From Cellvibrio fontiphilus_A (GTDB taxonomy: Bacteria; Pseudomonadota; Gammaproteobacteria; Pseudomonadales; Cellvibrionaceae): 64,000 bases of DNA. This document shows positions 18,129 to 26,480 of this stretch, in pieces; positions within the stretch are counted from its first letter, which is position 1, and the number at the start of each line of letters is the position of its first letter. A model generated the notes under the pieces. The model made no database searches and was not told the DNA's origin. It worked only from the letters and a program-made list of their open reading frames with translations. The DNA lies in assembly GCF_042646205.1 (NCBI RefSeq), contig NZ_JBHRTF010000003.1:1-64000 (forward strand), read 5' to 3'. A program made the position numbers and the translations under genes.

Positions 18129-19517
18129 ATGCCATTAACAACAAAACGCACCCTGCTCAAAACCATAGCGGTAATGCCGTTTTTACCATCCTGTGTTTAC
18201 TCCAGTCGCGACAAAAAAATGAACACAACACAATTGGAAACACCCTTCGGTGCTATGCGTGTGACTGCACCTTCATTTGCGGGATTAAAATTATTTAACA
18301 TTATCGATTTTGGCGCAGACCCGGCGAGTCAACAAAAAACCTCAGCAGCAATTCATGCGGCTATTGCTGCCGCTGCTGAATTTGGTGGTGTGGTTATTGT
18401 GCCGCCGGGTGTGTGGCCTAGCGGAAAAATCCATTTAAAAAGTCATGTGAATTTACATATCGCCGAAGGTGCAGAATTAGTTTTCTCCAGCAACCCGCAG
18501 GATTATCTGCCCGCGGTGCACTCAACCTGGGAGGGATTGGAGTGTTACAACTATTCGCCGTTGATTTACGCCTACGAGTGCGAAAATGTCGGGCTCAGTG
18601 GTAAAGGAAAATTAATTGCCAAGCTGGATATTTGGCGCGAATGGTATGCCCGCCCTAAACCCCATATGGATGCATTGGTTGAACTCTATTACATGGCCCA
18701 TAAAAATGTTCCGGTGCAACAGCGTGACATGACCCAAGGCAGTGCCAACCTGCGGCCGCAATTTATTCAATTCAATCGTTGCAACAATGTATTGATTGAA
18801 GACGTGTCCATTAACAACAGCCCTTTCTGGGTTATCCATCCTTATCTGTGCAACAACGTGACTATTCGCGGTGTGAAGGTGAATGCCCACGGGCACAATA
18901 ACGATGGCGCCGACCCGGAAATGTGCACCAATGTACTGATTGAAAATTGTATTTTTGATCAGGGCGATGATGCGATATCGGTGAAATCCGGCCGCGAGTT
19001 TGATGCCTGGCGATTGAGCACGCCCTGTCGCAATATAGTTATCAGAAATTGCGTTGTAAAAAATGGCCATCAATTATTAGCCATTGGCAGCGAAATTGCG
19101 GGTGGTATCGAAAATGTATACATGCACTCCTGTGTGGTAGAGCCAATTACCAACACCAAAATTCCCCCGCTGACCAACTTACTTTTTATTAAAACCAATG
19201 AGCGCCGTGGTGGTTTTGTTAAGAATATCTATATGGAAGATATTACTGCCGATAATTTGCAAGGTGGTGTAGTCGCTATAGATACCGATGTGCTCTACCA
19301 ATGGCGCAACCTGACTCCAACCTTGGAGCGCAAATTAACTCCTATTGAAAATATAGTGGTTTCCAATGTGCGCGCAAAAAGCGCCAGCTATGTTTGCAGT
19401 GTAAATGCAACTGCGGAGCTGCCGGTGCGCAATCTTACACTTGAAAATATCAAAGTGAATTCTGTGTCAGGTAAAGCGCTTGCCACTGAGAATGTGGTGA
19501 ATTTTAAGTTTAATTAA
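18129..19517 (+). CDS. GH28 galacturonan/rhamnogalacturonan hydrolase
   Basis: 462 residues. N-terminus KRTLLKTIAVMPFLPSC reads as a lipoprotein signal (LPSC). Beta-helix GH28 landmarks: FNIIDFGADPASQQKTSAAI (N-terminal cap), NNDGADPEMCTNVLIENCIF (NTDG-type Asp), FDQGDDAISVKSG (catalytic Asp pair), NGHQLLAIGSE (the GHG-type motif) and FIKTNERRGG (RIK-like). It hydrolyses alpha-galacturonosyl linkages; an exo rhamnogalacturonan galacturonohydrolase or oligogalacturonide role is more likely here than pectate depolymerisation, judging from the neighbours. It is the last gene of the 10609-19517 run. Confidence 0.88.
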   Translation: MPLTTKRTLLKTIAVMPFLPSCVYSSRDKKMNTTQLETPFGAMRVTAPSFAGLKLFNIIDFGADPASQQKTSAAIHAAIAAAAEFGGVVIVPPGVWPSGKIHLKSHVNLHIAEGAELVFSSNPQDYLPAVHSTWEGLECYNYSPLIYAYECENVGLSGKGKLIAKLDIWREWYARPKPHMDALVELYYMAHKNVPVQQRDMTQGSANLRPQFIQFNRCNNVLIEDVSINNSPFWVIHPYLCNNVTIRGVKVNAHGHNNDGADPEMCTNVLIENCIFDQGDDAISVKSGREFDAWRLSTPCRNIVIRNCVVKNGHQLLAIGSEIAGGIENVYMHSCVVEPITNTKIPPLTNLLFIKTNERRGGFVKNIYMEDITADNLQGGVVAIDTDVLYQWRNLTPTLERKLTPIENIVVSNVRAKSASYVCSVNATAELPVRNLTLENIKVNSVSGKALATENVVNFKFN

Positions 19518-19587
19518 ACCTGCACAAATAGGGTGGTTTGTTTAACCCTTGCGTGAGTCAGCGCGCCATAAGGTTTATTAAAGTTCA

Positions 19588-21012
19588 TTAAAAAGAAGCC
19601 ATCAATCGCCCTAACACTTTCATTGCTTCTTCTATTTGTGGCGTCCAGCTATTGCCATAGTTCAGGCGGATGCAGTGGCGGAAGCGGCGGGAGGCGGAGA
19701 AGATTGGGCCGGGTGCGATGCTGATGCCTTGTGCCAGGGCGAGTTTAAAGAGTTGTAGTGAATCTACCTGCGTGGGTAATTCCACCCACAGAAAATAACC
19801 GCCTTTTGGTTGGGTTACACGGGTACCGCTGGGGAAAAACTTTTCAATGGCGAGCAGCATCTGTCGCTGTTGAGCCTCCAGCGTTTCGCGCAGTTTGCGC
19901 AGGTGGCGATCAAAACCGCCGTGCTGTAAATAATCGGCAATCGCCGCTTGTGCAGGCACCGAGGGGGAGATGGTGCTCATGAGTTGCAGGCGATAAATTT
20001 TTTCGGCGAACTTTCCACCGGCTACCCAGCCGACTCTGTAACCCGGTGCCAGGCTTTTGGAAAATGAACTGCAATACATAATTAAATTATGCTGATCAAA
20101 ACTTTTTAAGGGTTTGGCCTGCTGGTTGCCAAAATAGAGTTCGGCGTAAACATCGTCTTCAATCGCGGGAATTTGGTGCTTGGCGATTAATTCACAAAAG
20201 GCTTTTTTCTTGTCATCACTCATGCTGGCGCCGAGTGGATTGTGGTAACTGCTCATGACCCAAATCGCTTTAATTGGTAAACGAGTGAGTGTATCGGCCA
20301 AAGTATCCAGATCCATGCCTTCGCTTGGGTGAACCGGAATTTCTACCGCTTTTAATTTCAACCGCTCCAGCACTTGCAAGCAGGCATAAAAAGCGGGCGA
20401 TTCAATGGCCACCAGATCACCGGGGCTGGTCACAGTTTGTAGCGATAAACTCAGCGCTTCCAGCGCGCCGCTGGTAATAATCAATTCGTCGGCAGTGTAT
20501 TTATTGCCAGCAGTCATCGCACGCAACAAAATTTGGCGGCGCAAATTGGCATTGCCGCTGGTCATGTCGGTCACTATGGCTTGCGGCGTTATATCGCGCA
20601 GTGCTTTATTCATGGAGCGCGCCAGCCGTGGCAGGGGAAATAAATCCGGGCTGGGAAAAGCCGAACCCAAGGGAATGGTATTGGGGTCTTTAATGGAATC
20701 CAGCACGGAAAAAACCAATTCGCTGACATCCACTTCGGTCGCCGCAATTTCATGCCGCGCTTGTGCGTTGTCATTTAATTGTGGTGCAGCGAGCAGGCTG
20801 CCAGCATTGTTGCGCACCACATAACCGGAGCGTGCACGGGCCTCAATAAGCCCGCGCCGCTCCAGTAGGTAATAGGCCTGAAACACGGTGGCAGCACTGA
20901 TGTTGTGGGTGCGGCTGGCGGTACGTACCGAGGGAATTTTTTCGCCCGGTTTTAAGGTGCCGGTACGAATCAGTTCGGCGATATTTTCTGCAAATTGTTC
21001 ATAGAGTTTCAT
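19588..21012 (-). CDS. MocR/PdxR-type transcriptional regulator (GntR HTH plus aminotransferase domain)
   Basis: 474 residues. N-terminal winged helix of the GntR type (about 1-75: LKPGEKIPSVRTASRTHNIS, TVFQAYYLLERRGLIEARAR). The rest is a fold-type I aminotransferase domain with SSYHNPLGASMS, EDDVYAEL and the PLP lysine in SSFSKSLAPGYRVGW. Such proteins use PLP-bound sensing to regulate vitamin B6, GABA, taurine or other amine metabolism. No pdxST or gabTD lies nearby, so the target is unknown. It is convergent with the GH28 gene and marks the start of an unrelated block. Confidence 0.88.
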   Translation of the reverse strand: MKLYEQFAENIAELIRTGTLKPGEKIPSVRTASRTHNISAATVFQAYYLLERRGLIEARARSGYVVRNNAGSLLAAPQLNDNAQARHEIAATEVDVSELVFSVLDSIKDPNTIPLGSAFPSPDLFPLPRLARSMNKALRDITPQAIVTDMTSGNANLRRQILLRAMTAGNKYTADELIITSGALEALSLSLQTVTSPGDLVAIESPAFYACLQVLERLKLKAVEIPVHPSEGMDLDTLADTLTRLPIKAIWVMSSYHNPLGASMSDDKKKAFCELIAKHQIPAIEDDVYAELYFGNQQAKPLKSFDQHNLIMYCSSFSKSLAPGYRVGWVAGGKFAEKIYRLQLMSTISPSVPAQAAIADYLQHGGFDRHLRKLRETLEAQQRQMLLAIEKFFPSGTRVTQPKGGYFLWVELPTQVDSLQLFKLALAQGISIAPGPIFSASRRFRHCIRLNYGNSWTPQIEEAMKVLGRLMASF

Positions 21013-21045
21013 AAAGGAATCATAAGCCAGTCATGGATTATTTGC

Positions 21046-22476
21046 CTATTTTGTTTGGTAGATAAAACTGGCGGACTGCTCAATGGTCTGTTCCGGCTGA
21101 TTCACATTGTTCATCTGGAAATTAAAATTGATATGACCACCCCTGTTGTGGATGGGATCATGGTGTTTGAGTGCTACCGCAACGGGCAACTCCAGGCGTT
21201 CACCGGCAGCCAGTGTCAGCTGGTAGGCTTTGGTCAAATACAGTGGCTTATCGCTTGCCAAGGTGAGTTGATAAGTTTGTATTTGCTGGGTTTTGTTGGT
21301 TAATTTCAGGCGATACACATTCACTTGTTCACCCAATGAATTAGTGCGCAATACATTGCGGTCGCGGTATGCACTTAACGCCATTTGCTCGCGCGCCTGT
21401 AAACCCAGTGCAAGAATTGCCAGTAGTACCGCAATAGCAACTAGATAGGCCACCAGACTGGTGCGCCAGCGAATGCCGGGTTTTATTGCGCTGCGTTGTG
21501 CGGACGGCAATTCCAATAAGCGCTCACTGGTATAGCTCACCAAACCGCGCGCGTAACCCATTTTATCCATCACCGAATCGCAGGCATCCACACAAGCCGC
21601 ACAACCTATGCAATCCATTTGCAAGCCATTGCGAATATCAATACCGGTTGGGCAAACCTGCACACACATATGGCAGTCGATGCAATCACCCAAATTTTTT
21701 GCGCGATGATCTTCCTCTTTTCTGCGGGCTCCACGGCTCTCGCCGCGCTGTGCATCGTAACCAATAATTAATGTGTCTTTATCAAACATCACACTTTGAA
21801 AGCGCGCGTAAGGGCACATGTGGGTGCAGACTTTTTCGCGCAGCCAGCCGCCATTTAAATAGGTCATGCCGGCGATAAAAAATACCCAAAATGCATAATT
21901 GCCCTCCAGCTGCACAGTGACTAAATCGCTCACCAAATCACGCACCGGCATAAAATAACCCATAAAGGCGATGCCGGTGGCGAGTGAAGCTGCTAGCCAC
22001 AAAATGTGTTTGCTGCTTCGGCGCAACAATTTATTCAGGGACCAGGGCGCCGCATCCAGTTTTACACGTTGATAGCTATCGCCTTCGGTGATTTTTTCCA
22101 TCCACATAAATGCCCAGGTCCAGGTGCTTTGTGGGCAGGCGTAACCGCACCAGACTCGCCCGGCGATTACCGTTACCGCGAGTAATAGAAATGCGCTTAT
22201 GCTCATTGCAAACGCGAGTAGCAAAAAATCCTCGGGTAAAAAAGTAGTGCCAAACACATAGAATTTCCGTTCACTTAAATCCCACAACACTGCTTGGTGG
22301 CCGTCCCAATTAATCCAGGCTGTGCCAAAAAATAATAGCGCCAGCACACCGGCGATACTGATGCGCAGGCGGCGAAAAACGCCACTAAAACTGCGCGTAT
22401 GAATTTTTCCGCCGCGTTCAGCGGGGGTGAGTTTGCGCGAGACGGGCAGCTGCTGTACCGGAATATGTTCGCTCAT
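21046..22476 (-). CDS. ccoG: Cytochrome c oxidase accessory protein CcoG (FixG/RdxA)
   Basis: 476 residues. Several membrane segments in the N-terminal half (VLALLFFGTAWINW, FLLLAFAMSISAFLLLAVTV) and the motif WCGYACPQSTWTWAFMWMEK. Two ferredoxin-like clusters: CIDCHMCVQVCP and CIGCAACVDACDSVM. A C-terminal Ig-like FixG domain begins at about residue 355. The protein is needed for copper handling and assembly of cbb3 oxidase. No ccoNOPQ, ccoH or ccoS is seen within the window, so it is separated from its usual partners at least here. It is divergent from the sulfite reductase gene. Confidence 0.93.
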   Translation of the reverse strand: MSEHIPVQQLPVSRKLTPAERGGKIHTRSFSGVFRRLRISIAGVLALLFFGTAWINWDGHQAVLWDLSERKFYVFGTTFLPEDFLLLAFAMSISAFLLLAVTVIAGRVWCGYACPQSTWTWAFMWMEKITEGDSYQRVKLDAAPWSLNKLLRRSSKHILWLAASLATGIAFMGYFMPVRDLVSDLVTVQLEGNYAFWVFFIAGMTYLNGGWLREKVCTHMCPYARFQSVMFDKDTLIIGYDAQRGESRGARRKEEDHRAKNLGDCIDCHMCVQVCPTGIDIRNGLQMDCIGCAACVDACDSVMDKMGYARGLVSYTSERLLELPSAQRSAIKPGIRWRTSLVAYLVAIAVLLAILALGLQAREQMALSAYRDRNVLRTNSLGEQVNVYRLKLTNKTQQIQTYQLTLASDKPLYLTKAYQLTLAAGERLELPVAVALKHHDPIHNRGGHINFNFQMNNVNQPEQTIEQSASFIYQTK

Positions 22477-22743
22477 GACGGGCTTCTCTCTATGTGGTCG
22501 GTCATCCCGTGCTCAGCCATCACCTGGTCAATAGGAATGCTTGATGGCTAATGGAATGCGTGCCGTCAGTATGGGATTCCATCTGTACCGGTAACAGATT
22601 CAGTTTCAGCGAAAAACACCGTAGCAGATGATCTGGTTATGACTGCAGGACGCGTATCTGATCTGTAGTAATTCTGCTTATCTGCAACTGTTTTGCAGTA
22701 CAGAGCAGGGCTAAGGTAAGCGATCAACCTTGGCTGCCAATCC
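22477..22743. other. Divergent promoter region ccoG / sulfite reductase
   Basis: No gene supported. The region must carry both promoters. I see short TATCTG/GATCTG repeats around 22625-22695 but no clean sigma-70 promoter, Fnr box or TGAYYG element. Confidence 0.35.
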
Positions 22744-22777
22744 GGTGCTCTGTTATGTGTGTGGTGCTCTGTTATGT
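22744..22777 (+). repeat. 15-base direct duplication over the sulfite reductase start
   Basis: GGTGCTCTGTTATGT occurs at 22744-22758 and again at 22763-22777, separated by GTGT. Each copy supplies an ATG (22755 and 22774). The first ATG opens an 8-codon frame ending at 22781, which overlaps the real start; the second starts the sulfite reductase. Confidence 0.85.
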
Positions 22778-24468
22778 ATAACTACGATGATTATGATTAC
22801 GCGCTGGTGCGTGAGCGGGTGGAACAATTCAGGGATCAAGTGGCGCGCCGTTTGAATGGTGAGCTAACAGAAGAGGAATTTTTGCCGTTGCGTTTGCAAA
22901 ACGGTTTGTATCTACAAAAACACGCTTATATGTTGCGCGTGGCGATTCCTTACGGCGTCTTATCCAGCCATCAGCTGCGCACCCTGGCGCACATTGCACG
23001 CACCTACGATAAAGGTTACGGCCATTTCACCACGCGCCAGAATATTCAGTTTAATTGGATTCAATTAGAACAGGCGCCGGATATTCTGGATTGCCTGGCG
23101 GCGGCGCAAATGCATGCGATTCAGACCTCGGGCAACTGTGTGCGCAATGTCACCACTGAAGCTTTTGCCGGTGTCGCGGCCGATGAAATTATCGACCCGC
23201 GCCCCTTGGCTGAATTGTTGCGTCAGTGGTCAACCATCAACCCGGAATTTTTATTTTTACCACGCAAATTTAAAATTGCGATTTCCTCGGCCGAACAAGA
23301 TCGTGCCGCGATAAAAGTGCACGACATTGGCTTGCATCTGTATCGCGATAACAGCGGAGAAATGCTGCTGCGTGTTTATGTGGGCGGTGGCTTAGGGCGC
23401 ACGCCGATTATCGGTTTAGCAATTAAAAACGATTTGCCCTGGCGCCATTTGCTCTCTTATGTAGAAGCTATTTTGCGCGTATACAATCGCCACGGCCGGC
23501 GCGATAACAAATACAAAGCGCGTATTAAAATTCTGGTAAAAGCGCTGGGTATTGCCGCCTTTGCAGAGGAAGTAGAGCGCGAGTGGCAGGCAATTAATAA
23601 TGGCCCGGCGGAAATTACTGAGCAGGAATACCAGCGTATAGCGGCGTCATTTACACCACCAGACTATGCGTTATTGCCCGCGCCGGATTTTGAATACAGC
23701 ACCCAATTATCTAATAACCCTGATTTTTCCCGTTGGGTTACACGCAGTGTAGTTACGCATAAAACGGCGGGTTATGCGGCTGTTATTATTTCCACCAAAC
23801 CTGGCATAAGCGCGCCGCCGGGTGATGTTACCGCTGAACAAATGGAGGTAATTGCTGCACTTGCCGAACAATTTGGTTTTGGTGAAGTGCGTGTCGCCCA
23901 CGAACAAAATCTGGTACTTCCGGATGTGCGCAAAGCGGATTTATTTGCCTTATGGCAAGCGCTGGATTTAATCGGCATGGCAACACCCAACGCCGGTTTG
24001 CTCACCGATATTATTGCTTGCCCCGGTGGTGATTACTGCTCGCTTGCTAACGCCAAATCCATCCCGATTGCCCAAGCGATTCAACAGCGTTTTGATGATC
24101 TGGATTATTTGCAGGGCATTGGTGAACTCAGCCTAAATATTTCCGGCTGCATGAATGCCTGTGGTCATCATCACATTGGCAATATCGGCATATTGGGTGT
24201 GGATAAAAATGGCAGCGAGTTTTATCAGGTCACCTTGGGTGGCGCTCAGGGCAATGAGAGTTGTTTGGGTAAGGTAATTGGCCCGGCATTTTCTGCTGCA
24301 GAAATGCCGGATGTGATTGAAAAAATAATCACCACTTATAAAAATTATCGCGAAATGGATGAGCCGTTTATCGATCTGGTGCAGCGAATTGGTATTGACC
24401 CCTTTAAAGAAAGCCTCTACCAAAATTCAGCATCACCGCAGCAGCAACCAGCGGAGGTTTTGCCATGA
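22774..24468 (+). CDS. cysI: Sulfite reductase hemoprotein (siroheme/4Fe-4S, CysI-like)
   Basis: 564 residues from ATG 22774 (MYNYDDYDYALV). A GTG at 22759 would add only five residues from a duplicated segment. The two nitrite/sulfite reductase ferredoxin-like half domains are clear: GYGHFTTRQNIQFNWI, SGNCVRNVTTE, and the siroheme/4Fe-4S ligands CPGGDYCSLANAKS and SGCMNACGHHHIGN. It reduces sulfite to sulfide for cysteine synthesis. Stop TGA overlaps the start of the DUF934 gene (ATGA), as in Pseudomonas-type cysI-DUF934 operons. No flavoprotein subunit gene is next to it, so electrons may come from ferredoxin. Confidence 0.92.
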   Translation: MYNYDDYDYALVRERVEQFRDQVARRLNGELTEEEFLPLRLQNGLYLQKHAYMLRVAIPYGVLSSHQLRTLAHIARTYDKGYGHFTTRQNIQFNWIQLEQAPDILDCLAAAQMHAIQTSGNCVRNVTTEAFAGVAADEIIDPRPLAELLRQWSTINPEFLFLPRKFKIAISSAEQDRAAIKVHDIGLHLYRDNSGEMLLRVYVGGGLGRTPIIGLAIKNDLPWRHLLSYVEAILRVYNRHGRRDNKYKARIKILVKALGIAAFAEEVEREWQAINNGPAEITEQEYQRIAASFTPPDYALLPAPDFEYSTQLSNNPDFSRWVTRSVVTHKTAGYAAVIISTKPGISAPPGDVTAEQMEVIAALAEQFGFGEVRVAHEQNLVLPDVRKADLFALWQALDLIGMATPNAGLLTDIIACPGGDYCSLANAKSIPIAQAIQQRFDDLDYLQGIGELSLNISGCMNACGHHHIGNIGILGVDKNGSEFYQVTLGGAQGNESCLGKVIGPAFSAAEMPDVIEKIITTYKNYREMDEPFIDLVQRIGIDPFKESLYQNSASPQQQPAEVLP

Positions 24469-24983
24469 ATAATGTTATTGCACTTGCGCAAAGCGGTGCG
24501 CACATTGTGGAGCAAGATCCGTGGATTTTAATTAATTCTGAAACCGAATTGGTTGAGTTTTCTGCGCACCAAAAACTGATTCTGCCCTTTTCGCTGTGGC
24601 AAAAATATCAGCCGGATACCGTATTGCATGGAGAACAGAAGAGTGAGCAAGGCTTTTGGTTGGCGCCCGATGAAGAGGAAGAGGCGGTAAAACAATGGTT
24701 AGCAGTAGTGCCACTAATTGCGCTGCAATTTCCAAGCTTTCGCGATGGCCGCGCCTACACCCAAGCCTATGTATTACGCCGCCGTTTGGGGTGGACCGGT
24801 GAATTGCGCGCAGTAGGTGATGTATTGCGCGATCAGTTAAGCCATATGCGTCACTGCGGATTTACCAGTTTTGCCATTCGCGAGGATAAATCCGCAGTGG
24901 ATGCGCTAAAAGGTTTATCGGGGATTAGCGTTTTATATGGCCGCTCGGTTATTGAACCCCAACCCTTATTTCGGCGACGGTAA
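24465..24983 (+). CDS. DUF934 protein, sulfite reductase partner
   Basis: 172 residues, cytoplasmic. Matches the DUF934 family, recognisable from FPSFRDGRAYTQAYVLRRRL, GWTGELRAVGDVLRDQLSHM and RCGF-like HCGFTSFAIRED. Its start overlaps the sulfite reductase stop by 4 bases, so they are translationally coupled. The family is strongly associated with cysI in gammaproteobacteria and is thought to help sulfite reduction; the biochemical role is not established. Confidence 0.9.
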   Translation: MNNVIALAQSGAHIVEQDPWILINSETELVEFSAHQKLILPFSLWQKYQPDTVLHGEQKSEQGFWLAPDEEEEAVKQWLAVVPLIALQFPSFRDGRAYTQAYVLRRRLGWTGELRAVGDVLRDQLSHMRHCGFTSFAIREDKSAVDALKGLSGISVLYGRSVIEPQPLFRRR

Positions 24984-25000
24984 TTTTAAATCGCCCTAGG

Positions 25001-25022
25001 GACACCCGCATTTGCGGGCATC
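25001..25022. repeat. Small REP-like palindrome
   Basis: CCCGC-ATTT-GCGGG within a short gap, without a T-run on either side long enough for a standard terminator. It lies between the stop at 24983 and the convergent gene ending at 25059. It may still end transcription or be a REP-type element; only this copy was noticed. Confidence 0.4.
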
Positions 25023-25058
25023 CACTTTTAGCGTCGAGTGAAAATAAAAATTTGAATA

Positions 25059-26387
25059 TTATTGTTGTGAATAATCCACCCAAGGATCAAACATCAAATC
25101 TTTCACTGCTTGTTTTTCGGCATTGCGGCGCTTGTCTTCGCGCACTTGCTCGGGGGTTGGGTTGGCGGGCAAGGGGCTTGGGGGAATATCGCTGGCGTGG
25201 TATTCCGGTTTGGGAGATTTGGGGAGCGATACAGGCAGCTTAGTGATTGGCTGATGTAATTTTGCCACTTCCAAGCCCGCTAAAATAAATGCGCCCGAGG
25301 CATAGAGCGCGGTAGTTTCGCGTTTGGTGGGCACTGGTTGGTCGCCGGCCGATTGCACCTGGCCCAGTATTCCGCTCGGCAAAATATAATTATTTAAACC
25401 AGCCCAGCCATTTAGTACTTTTGGTAAATAAATATCGCGTTCCAATAAACCGTGGTTAATGCCAAATGCCATGGCGTAGGTAAAAAATGCGGTGCCGGAG
25501 GTTTCCGGTTCAGGGTGGGCTTCCAGGTCCAATAAACTCGCGCGCCAGAGTCCATCGGGCTGTTGGTGTTTAGCGATGCTGGCCACCATCTCTTGAAATA
25601 ATGTTACGTATTGCGGCCGGCTCGGATAATTCTCTGGCATGGTTTCTAAAATACGAGCAATGCCTGCCACTACCCAGCCTTGGCCGCGCGACCAGAATAT
25701 TTTTTTACCATTGGCGGAGCGGCGCTCAATAAAACGTTCGTCGCGGGCAAATAAATGTTCTTTGGTATCGTACAGCCGCTGGTGCACTCGCCAGAATTGC
25801 ACATTCATCGCATTAATATATTTGCTGTCGCCAGTAATGGCTGACATGCGTGTTAATACTGGCGGTGCCATAAATAAAGAATCGCACCACCACCAGACTA
25901 ATTTTTGCGGTGCCGGCGTAATTGCCAAATAGGGCAGGGTGTAATCCAGCCGCTGCTGCAGCGGCATAAGTACACCGGGCAAACCGGTGCGTAAATAAAT
26001 GGCCTGGTATAAATCGCCAATCGCTTGGTCGTCGGCATTAATTAAATGTACCGGTGCGCCGTGGCCCTGGTGGGCGTAATTAAAATGCTGTGCAGTGTCC
26101 ATATTAAAGGCGAGCACGTCCGGTACATCGGCAACATCCACTAATTTGGCTGTGCCGACAAAAAACGTAGCGGAGATCCAGTTGGTGTTAATGTGACGCC
26201 GCTTTAATTCGGGTTTGGTTTCTATTTCTTTTAGCCGCGCCACTTCCGCTGAGGCCAGTTTTTTAACAATGTTAATCGTTTTGTCAGGCTCAGGAATTTT
26301 GTTGTTGATGGGTTCTGCCTGAGATGACATAAACATCAAGCTGCTGCTAATCGTCAGTGCTATGGCGAATATTTGGGTGAACTTCAC
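25059..26387 (-). CDS. Exported GH105 unsaturated glycuronyl hydrolase
   Basis: 442 residues from GTG 26387, chosen because GGGGAT sits at ribosome-binding distance and the protein then begins with a clean signal peptide (KFTQIFAIALTISSSLMFMS, then SQA). An ATG at 26435 adds 16 residues before the signal. (alpha/alpha)6-barrel landmarks: LVWWWCDSLFMAPPVL, IFWSRGQGWVVAGIARIL, PDGLWRASLLD and PETSGTAFFTYAMAFGI. It removes terminal unsaturated uronic acid from RG-I lyase products in the periplasm, whereas the other GH105 (9269-10375) is cytoplasmic. It lies downstream of the PL11 gene, separated by a terminator. Confidence 0.87.
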   Translation of the reverse strand: MKFTQIFAIALTISSSLMFMSSQAEPINNKIPEPDKTINIVKKLASAEVARLKEIETKPELKRRHINTNWISATFFVGTAKLVDVADVPDVLAFNMDTAQHFNYAHQGHGAPVHLINADDQAIGDLYQAIYLRTGLPGVLMPLQQRLDYTLPYLAITPAPQKLVWWWCDSLFMAPPVLTRMSAITGDSKYINAMNVQFWRVHQRLYDTKEHLFARDERFIERRSANGKKIFWSRGQGWVVAGIARILETMPENYPSRPQYVTLFQEMVASIAKHQQPDGLWRASLLDLEAHPEPETSGTAFFTYAMAFGINHGLLERDIYLPKVLNGWAGLNNYILPSGILGQVQSAGDQPVPTKRETTALYASGAFILAGLEVAKLHQPITKLPVSLPKSPKPEYHASDIPPSPLPANPTPEQVREDKRRNAEKQAVKDLMFDPWVDYSQQ

Positions 26388-26436
26388 GATAAATCCCCGT
26401 GCTGGTTGTTGTGGCTTATATAAATAATTAGGCAAT

Positions 26437-26474
26437 AAAAAATGCCGACCTTAAATATAAGATCGGCATTTTTT
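26437..26474 (-). terminator. Terminator after the second PL11 gene
   Basis: Stem AAAAATGCCGA / TCGGCATTTTT with a T-run on the minus strand, starting 7 bases after the PL11 stop at 26481. The following GH105 gene needs read-through or its own promoter. Confidence 0.85.
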
Positions 26475-26480
26475 GCAAGG

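Noticed and set aside
22744..22777. Target-site duplication of a lost insertion sequence
   Set aside because: The copies are 4 bases apart with no terminal inverted repeats or transposase remnant.
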